Source of the DNA: CAZFAT01 sp964517075
Lineage (GTDB): Bacteria; Acidobacteriota; Vicinamibacteria; Vicinamibacterales; SCN-69-37
Direction of reading: 5' to 3'
Length of the DNA stretch: 18,283 bases
NCBI GenBank assembly: GCA_964517075.1
Contig: CAZFAT010000385.1
Span: 1 to 18,283, forward strand
Part shown: piece after piece, positions 14,443 through 18,283 of the stretch
Layout of the letters: each line of letters starts with the position of its first letter
Numbering within the stretch: the stretch's first letter is position 1
The notes under the pieces: model-generated
What the model was told of the DNA's origin: nothing
Seen by the model: only the letters and a program-made list of their open reading frames with translations
Databases searched by the model: none
Made by a program: the position numbers and the translations under genes

Positions 14443-14525
14443 CTGGGAGTCGTGTCGCGATGCCGGGCTTCCCCCCGGCCAAACCGGCGACACGGCCGGG
14501 TCGTCAGACACGACGGAGGTGGGGA

Positions 14526-14698
14526 ATGTCCAGATGGATGCGTAGCGTAGTCGTGATCCTGTGGGCCTTGTCGCTCCGGATATCGGCTTCCGCGTGCAGC
14601 GGATGGAGCGCGGCCGGGCGCTGGGCACGCTCGTCGTGAAAATGGGCGACGAGTGGGTCGAGGTGGGCGCCATGCCGCGCGCCGTGCCCCTGCGGTAG
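14526..14698 (+). pseudogene. Relic of an exported protein: start signals and C-terminus in different frames
   Basis: GGAGG (14515-14519) lies six bases before ATG 14526, which begins MSRWMRSVVVILWALSL, a signal-peptide-like start. That frame then degenerates and stops at 14639. In a second frame, coding-like codons with G or C thirds read VAPDIGFRVQRMERGRALGT and then LVVKMGDEWVEVGAMPRAVP to TAG at 14696-14698. Both ends of a gene therefore seem present with the middle deleted and the frame lost. I do not recognise the family. Alternatively a very short expressed protein of 37 residues could be made from the ATG, but its tail looks random. Confidence 0.4.
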
Positions 14699-14741
14699 AC
14701 CCGCTCCGGCTGTGCCCATCGTCATGATGGCTGGAGCCGCG

Positions 14742-14781
14742 CCCAGAACCCAGAACCCAGAACCCAGAACCGAGAACCGAA
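14742..14781. repeat. CCCAGAA heptamer tandem repeat
   Basis: Four perfect CCCAGAA units (14742-14769), then CCGAGAA and a partial CCGAA. The array ends three bases before the stop codon of the HAD gene on the opposite strand, so it forms that gene's immediate 3' flank. It probably grows and shrinks by replication slippage. Confidence 0.8.
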
Positions 14782-14783
14782 CA

Positions 14784-15425
14784 CTACTCCAGCCACTCCA
14801 CCACGTCCGTAATCCCCTCGAGCACGCGCTCGGCGCCGTCGAAGGCGCATCCGCGCGTGAGCGGCGTGGGCACCACCACACACGGCACACCCGCCGCGCG
14901 GGCGGCGTGCAGGCCGCGCTCGGAGTCTTCGATTGCCAGACACTCCGTCGCCTTGAACCCGCTGCGCTCGACCGCTTTCAGATACAGCTCCGGATCCGGT
15001 TTGACGCGTTCGACGTCGTGCGCGGTCAGCGCGAAGTCGAAGTAGCGCAGGAACCCCGTGCGCTCGTGGATCAGCTCGAAGTGATCGCGCCGCGAGCTGG
15101 TGACGACCCCCATCGGATACCGGCCATGGAGCGCGCGCAGGACAGTCTCGACGTCCTCGAGCGCCAGCGATCCGCGCCGCAGCCCTTCCGTGTACCGGTC
15201 GTTGCGCGTCGAACGCAGCCGCACGATCTCCTCATTCGGGACGCCCCGCTCGGCGCATAGATGCCACGCCCCGCGCCCCTGAACGAGGAAGAGGTCCCGG
15301 TACTGCTCGTCCGTCAGGACGATGCCGGTCGTCGCCAGGACATCGCGCGTTACCTCGAAGTAAAGCTGCTCGGTGTCGACGAGCACACCGTCGTTGTCCC
15401 AGAGGAGCGCACGGACAGAAGGCAT
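14784..15425 (-). CDS. HAD-superfamily phosphatase, phosphoglycolate phosphatase/beta-phosphoglucomutase-like
   Basis: A 213-residue cytoplasmic hydrolase. HAD motif I is DNDGVLVDTE with nucleophile Asp10 and acid/base Asp12; motif II is TSS at 109-111; motif III is Lys142 in VKPDPELY; motif IV is IEDSERG with Glu166 and Asp167. A helical cap inserted after motif I (about residues 16-85) makes it subclass I, as in phosphoglycolate phosphatase and beta-phosphoglucomutase. It should hydrolyse or transfer a phosphate on a small phosphorylated metabolite; the exact substrate cannot be read from sequence. The ATG at 15425 directly precedes motif I at normal distance; upstream in-frame codons come from a repeat array. 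It is divergent from the gene at 15587. Confidence 0.9.
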   Translation of the reverse strand: MPSVRALLWDNDGVLVDTEQLYFEVTRDVLATTGIVLTDEQYRDLFLVQGRGAWHLCAERGVPNEEIVRLRSTRNDRYTEGLRRGSLALEDVETVLRALHGRYPMGVVTSSRRDHFELIHERTGFLRYFDFALTAHDVERVKPDPELYLKAVERSGFKATECLAIEDSERGLHAARAAGVPCVVVPTPLTRGCAFDGAERVLEGITDVVEWLE

Positions 15426-15438
15426 TAATTGATCATGT

Positions 15439-15517
15439 CGTACGAAGGTACGAGGGTACGAGGGTTCCAGGGGTGCCACGGTTCGCACCTTGCCACCTTG
15501 GCACCTTGGAACCTTGA
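15439..15517. repeat. Short-word repeat array forming an imperfect inverted repeat
   Basis: The left half repeats GGTACGAG and GGTTCCAG; the right half repeats CACCTTG and CCTTGGAACC. GGGTTCCAGGGGTGCCA (15463-15479 region) is nearly complementary to TTGGCACCTTGGAACC (15498-15513), so a long imperfect hairpin could form between the divergent HAD and dehydrogenase-like genes. The right end supplies the TTGGCA used as a possible -35 box. Confidence 0.6.
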
Positions 15518-15525
15518 GTTAGACT
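15498..15525 (+). promoter_or_regulatory. Possible sigma-70 promoter for the propeller/HEAT protein gene
   Basis: TTGGCA (five of six of TTGACA) at 15498-15503, a 16-base spacer, then TAGACT (four of six of TATAAT) at 15520-15525. Transcription would start near 15532, giving a leader of about 55 bases. The -35 part lies inside the short-word repeat array. Confidence 0.4.
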
Positions 15526-15550
15526 CTCCGCTTGTCGACCGATTGACGGC

Positions 15551-15571
15551 CCCGGCCGGATGGCGGCCGGG
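15551..15571 (+). repeat. Hairpin just upstream of the ribosome site at 15576
   Basis: CCCGGCCG and CGGCCGGG form a perfect 8-bp stem around GATGG, ending four bases before the GGGAGG ribosome site. This mirrors the hairpin-then-ribosome-site layout before the PHP gene at 4515. Both genes encode exported proteins. Confidence 0.5.
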
Positions 15572-15586
15572 CTTGGGAGGTTCGTG

Positions 15587-18283
15587 ATGAAGCGATGGCA
15601 GAAGCTCGTCTCGGGTACCGTGATGGCCGGGGTGGCGGCCACCTCGGTGTGGCTGCAGGCCCGCGAGCAGGCGGCGCCGCAAGGCGCGCCGGCGCCCTCG
15701 GCCGACCGGGCACAGGATAATCGCCCTGCCACGCCGGGCTCCCCCTTCAGCACCCTCCCGGGGTTCCGCGTCGACCGCGTCACCCCCGTCGAGAAGACCG
15801 ACTCCTACATCGTCGTGACCTTCGACGCGAAGGGGCGGCCGGTCGTGGGGCAGAGCGTGTCGGGCAGCGGCAGCAGCCCGCGCGTGCTGCTCGACGCGAA
15901 CAACGACGGCATCTTCGAAGGCGAGACAATCCTCTCCGACCGCCTGACCACCTGCCAGGGCCTGTTCTTCGACGGCCCGACGACGCTCTACGCGGACTGC
16001 TTCGGGCGGCTGGACTCGGACCCAGCGCCGGCCGCACCGGCCGAGGGCGGGGGACGCGGCGGCGGCCAGAATCAGAACGGCATCCCCGGGCTCTATCGTC
16101 TGCAGGATAAGAACGGCGACGACGTGTTCGAGGCCATCGAGCGCCTCACGCGCTACACGGCGAACGGGATGGGCGATCACGGCCCGCACGCCATCCGCCG
16201 TGCGCCGGACGGGTCCCTGCACATCCTCGTCGGCAACAACACGTACGTTGGCGCGCCGCCGGTGAACGACGACGGGATCGACGTCGCGGCATCGCCCAAC
16301 TGGCACAACCTGGAGGAACGGCAGTTCCTGCCGGCCTTCCCCGATCCGCAGTTCGGCAACAGCACGCGGATTGGCGTGCACTCGTTCATTGGCCGCCTGC
16401 AGCGCGACAACCGCTTTGCCGTGCTCTTCAGTGGGATGCGGAATCCGTACGACTTCGCCTACAACATCGCCGGTGAAACCTTCGTGTTCGACAGCGACAT
16501 GGAATGGGACGTGAACGCGCCCTGGTACCGCGAAGTGCGGACGATCCACGCCATCCCGGGCGGCGACGCTGGGTATCGTAACGGCACGGGCAAGTACCAG
16601 GACGAGTACTTCGACGTGCTGCCGACGCTCCGCCACCTGCGCCGCGGCTCGCCCGTCGGCATGGAGACGTACCAGAGCTACGCCTATCCGTCGCGCTTTT
16701 TCGACAATCTGTTCGAGGCGGACTGGTCGCGCGGCCGGTTGCTCTACACCGAGCTGACGCGGACGGGGGCGACCTACCGCGGCCGCGAAGACCTGGCCGA
16801 GTTCGTCCACGGCGAGCCGATGCCCATCACGGATCTCGAAGTGGGACCGGACGGCAACATCTACTTCACGACCGGCGGCGGCGGCGCCAACGGCGGGCTC
16901 TACAAGGTCACCTGGACCGGTCCGCGCCCCGCGCAGCCCGACATGACCGGCATCCTCGCCGTCGTCCGCCAGCCACAGCCGCTGTCGAGCTGGGGCTGGG
17001 CGGCGATTGAAGCCGTGAAGGCGACGATGGGCACGCCGGCGTTCGCGGCCGAGCTGGAGAAGCTGGCGCGCAGCACGTCGGCCGCGCCGGCCGACCGGAT
17101 GCGCGCGCTGCTCGAAATGCAGCGGCATGGCGGCGCGCCGAACGCCGCGCTGCTCCAGGCGCTGATCAACGACGGGAATGCCGACGTGGCCGGGGCCGCC
17201 GCGCTGGTGGTCGGGCTGCATCGGTCGGATAACGCGAAGGCCGTCGCGGCATCGGGGCTGCGGGCCCGTGATCCGTTCGTGCAGCGCCGCGCGGCGGAGA
17301 CGCTGGTGCGCCAGGGCCTCACGTCGAGCCAGCCGAGCTGGGCGCCGATTGCCGACATCTACGCGCTCCTTGGCAGCCCGGATGCGTTCACGCGCTATGC
17401 CGGCCGTCTCGCGCTGGAGCATACGCCGCGCGACCAGTGGGCGAAGCTCGTCCTGGCCGAGACCAACGTCGTCCGCGCCACCGAAGGGCTGCTCGCGTTG
17501 TCGAACACCAAGACATCAGAGGCCGACCTCGCGCCGATCTTCGAGCGGCTGGTCGGCTTCATGAAGCGGACGAACCTGACCACGGCGCAGAAGATCCGGG
17601 TGCTGCGCGCGTTCGAGGTCGCGGCGACGGAGACGTCGAACGGCGTCAGTGCCGAGGTGAAGAAGCAGGTGCACGACGCACTGATCGGGCAGTTCCCGAC
17701 GCGCGAGTCGAACTCGCCGGCGAACACCTACATCGGGTGCGCGAGCCGCGCGCCCGGCACCACGCCGGCCGGTTGCGAGCAGACGATGTATGCGCACCAC
17801 ATGGCGAAGGTGCTGGCCTATACGGGCGAGCCGGACGTCATCGCGAAGGTGCTCGCGATCATGCCGCAGGGCGAGGTCGATCAGCCGGGCCAGATTTCCT
17901 ACATGTATGCCCTGCGCATGGTCGACCAGGGCTGGACGGCGCCGCAGAAACAGCAGTTGATCGCGTGGTTCGGCAAGGCGTCGAAATGGCGCGGCGGCGC
18001 GCGCTTCAGCGGCCACCTGAACAATATCTTCAACGCGGCCATCGACGTGCTCGATGAGAAGGAAAAGCAACTGGCGTACGATGCCGCGCCGCTCTTCGCG
18101 CCGTTGACGGCCGAGGAACTGGCGCGTGCGGGCGGGGGCGGGCGCAGGGGCGGCGGTGGGGGCAACGTGCCGCCAGGACGAGGCGCCGGCGTTGCCGCGC
18201 CTGCGGCGGGCGCGGCGCAGCCGGCCGCGCCACCGCGCGGCGGCGGGGGCGGCGGAGGCCGTGGGCCGGCCCTGCCCGCGAGC
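15587..18283 (+). CDS. Exported propeller/HEAT dehydrogenase-like protein (PVC-type haem-binding family), truncated by the window end
   Basis: At least 899 residues with no stop before the window edge. ATG 15587 has GGGAGG six bases upstream. A signal peptide covers residues 1-25 (LVSGTVMAGVAATSVWLQA). Residues 55-450 look like the sorbosone/glucose-dehydrogenase-like beta-propeller of PVC-type membrane-bound dehydrogenases: LPGFRVDRV, DSYIVVTFDAKGRPVV, DANNDGIFEGE, GMGDHGPHAIRRAPDGSLHI, FSGMRNPYDFAYN and LEVGPDGNIYFTTGGGG. Residues 460-840 are helical and HEAT-like. From about 843 a Gly/Ala/Pro/Arg-rich linker begins. In relatives a CxxCH cytochrome or another domain often follows; no CxxCH is seen in the part present. 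It probably acts in the periplasm, and the substrate is unknown. The gene is divergent from the HAD gene, and the reverse strand is open for about 2 kb by base composition only. Confidence 0.8.
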   Translation, partial: MKRWQKLVSGTVMAGVAATSVWLQAREQAAPQGAPAPSADRAQDNRPATPGSPFSTLPGFRVDRVTPVEKTDSYIVVTFDAKGRPVVGQSVSGSGSSPRVLLDANNDGIFEGETILSDRLTTCQGLFFDGPTTLYADCFGRLDSDPAPAAPAEGGGRGGGQNQNGIPGLYRLQDKNGDDVFEAIERLTRYTANGMGDHGPHAIRRAPDGSLHILVGNNTYVGAPPVNDDGIDVAASPNWHNLEERQFLPAFPDPQFGNSTRIGVHSFIGRLQRDNRFAVLFSGMRNPYDFAYNIAGETFVFDSDMEWDVNAPWYREVRTIHAIPGGDAGYRNGTGKYQDEYFDVLPTLRHLRRGSPVGMETYQSYAYPSRFFDNLFEADWSRGRLLYTELTRTGATYRGREDLAEFVHGEPMPITDLEVGPDGNIYFTTGGGGANGGLYKVTWTGPRPAQPDMTGILAVVRQPQPLSSWGWAAIEAVKATMGTPAFAAELEKLARSTSAAPADRMRALLEMQRHGGAPNAALLQALINDGNADVAGAAALVVGLHRSDNAKAVAASGLRARDPFVQRRAAETLVRQGLTSSQPSWAPIADIYALLGSPDAFTRYAGRLALEHTPRDQWAKLVLAETNVVRATEGLLALSNTKTSEADLAPIFERLVGFMKRTNLTTAQKIRVLRAFEVAATETSNGVSAEVKKQVHDALIGQFPTRESNSPANTYIGCASRAPGTTPAGCEQTMYAHHMAKVLAYTGEPDVIAKVLAIMPQGEVDQPGQISYMYALRMVDQGWTAPQKQQLIAWFGKASKWRGGARFSGHLNNIFNAAIDVLDEKEKQLAYDAAPLFAPLTAEELARAGGGGRRGGGGGNVPPGRGAGVAAPAAGAAQPAAPPRGGGGGGGRGPALPAS

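Noticed and set aside
14251..14550. Repeat peptide frames across the minisatellite (five-residue IGLS- or IGD-type repeats)
   Set aside because: No ribosome site or family; frames are open because the DNA unit is 15 bases. Pentapeptide-repeat proteins have a different consensus (A(D/N)LxX).
15425..17422. A minus-strand 665-residue open frame opposite the propeller/HEAT gene
   Set aside because: Composition is Arg/His/Val-rich without motifs; the plus strand gives a coherent signal peptide, propeller and HEAT protein with a ribosome site.

Overview
The window is strongly G+C-rich. Its genes have mostly G or C at third codon positions, so many long antisense reading frames are open by chance. 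The gene content points to an Acidobacteriota, probably class Vicinamibacteria or a close relative: exported carboxypeptidase-regulatory-like beta proteins, a PVC/acidobacterial-type dehydrogenase with HEAT repeats, an AttH-type ABC operon, a Tll0287-like haem protein, and intergenic arrays of short GGTTCGAA/CCTTGGAACC words. This assignment is inference from content; there is no rRNA or marker gene.

Layout. 1-580: no intact gene, but a multiply deleted relic of a hybrid histidine kinase. 581-4324 (minus): two tandem paralogous exported proteins built of carboxypeptidase-regulatory-like modules, apparently one operon. 4515-5993 (plus, divergent): an exported PHP-type metallophosphoesterase-like protein with a hairpin at the predicted mRNA 5' end. 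5994-6163: two strong hairpins between convergent genes. 6164-6313 (minus): a 49-residue Lmo0937-family membrane protein. 6586-11177 (plus): a three-gene ABC export/lipoprotein-release-type operon (ATPase, 859-residue FtsX-like permease, AttH/CrtC-like lipocalin protein). 11083-12108 (minus, convergent and overlapping): a PAS-GGDEF diguanylate cyclase. 12432-14071 (plus): FmdB-type zinc ribbon, Tll0287-like c-haem protein and a SMUG1-family uracil-DNA glycosylase, closely spaced. 14072-14783: repeat-rich debris with a cytochrome-c-like relic, a 15-bp minisatellite, another gene relic and a heptamer array. 14784-15425 (minus): a HAD phosphatase. 15587 to the window end (plus, truncated): a large exported propeller/HEAT dehydrogenase-like protein.

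How the genes work together. Most products are envelope or periplasmic. The clearest functional unit is the ABC ATPase-permease-AttH operon, which follows the known association of AttH-like lipocalins with FtsX/MacB-type transporters. The other genes look like housekeeping, signalling or exported singletons.

I did not find a convincing new multi-gene defence or biosynthetic system. The most unusual features are (i) three gene relics reduced to their ends by internal deletions, (ii) a family of short-word repeat arrays in the intergenic regions, some abutting promoters, and a palindromic GC element that appears to supply the ends of two convergent genes, and (iii) two genes with a TANNNT box exactly six bases before ATG and no Shine-Dalgarno, suggesting leaderless transcripts.
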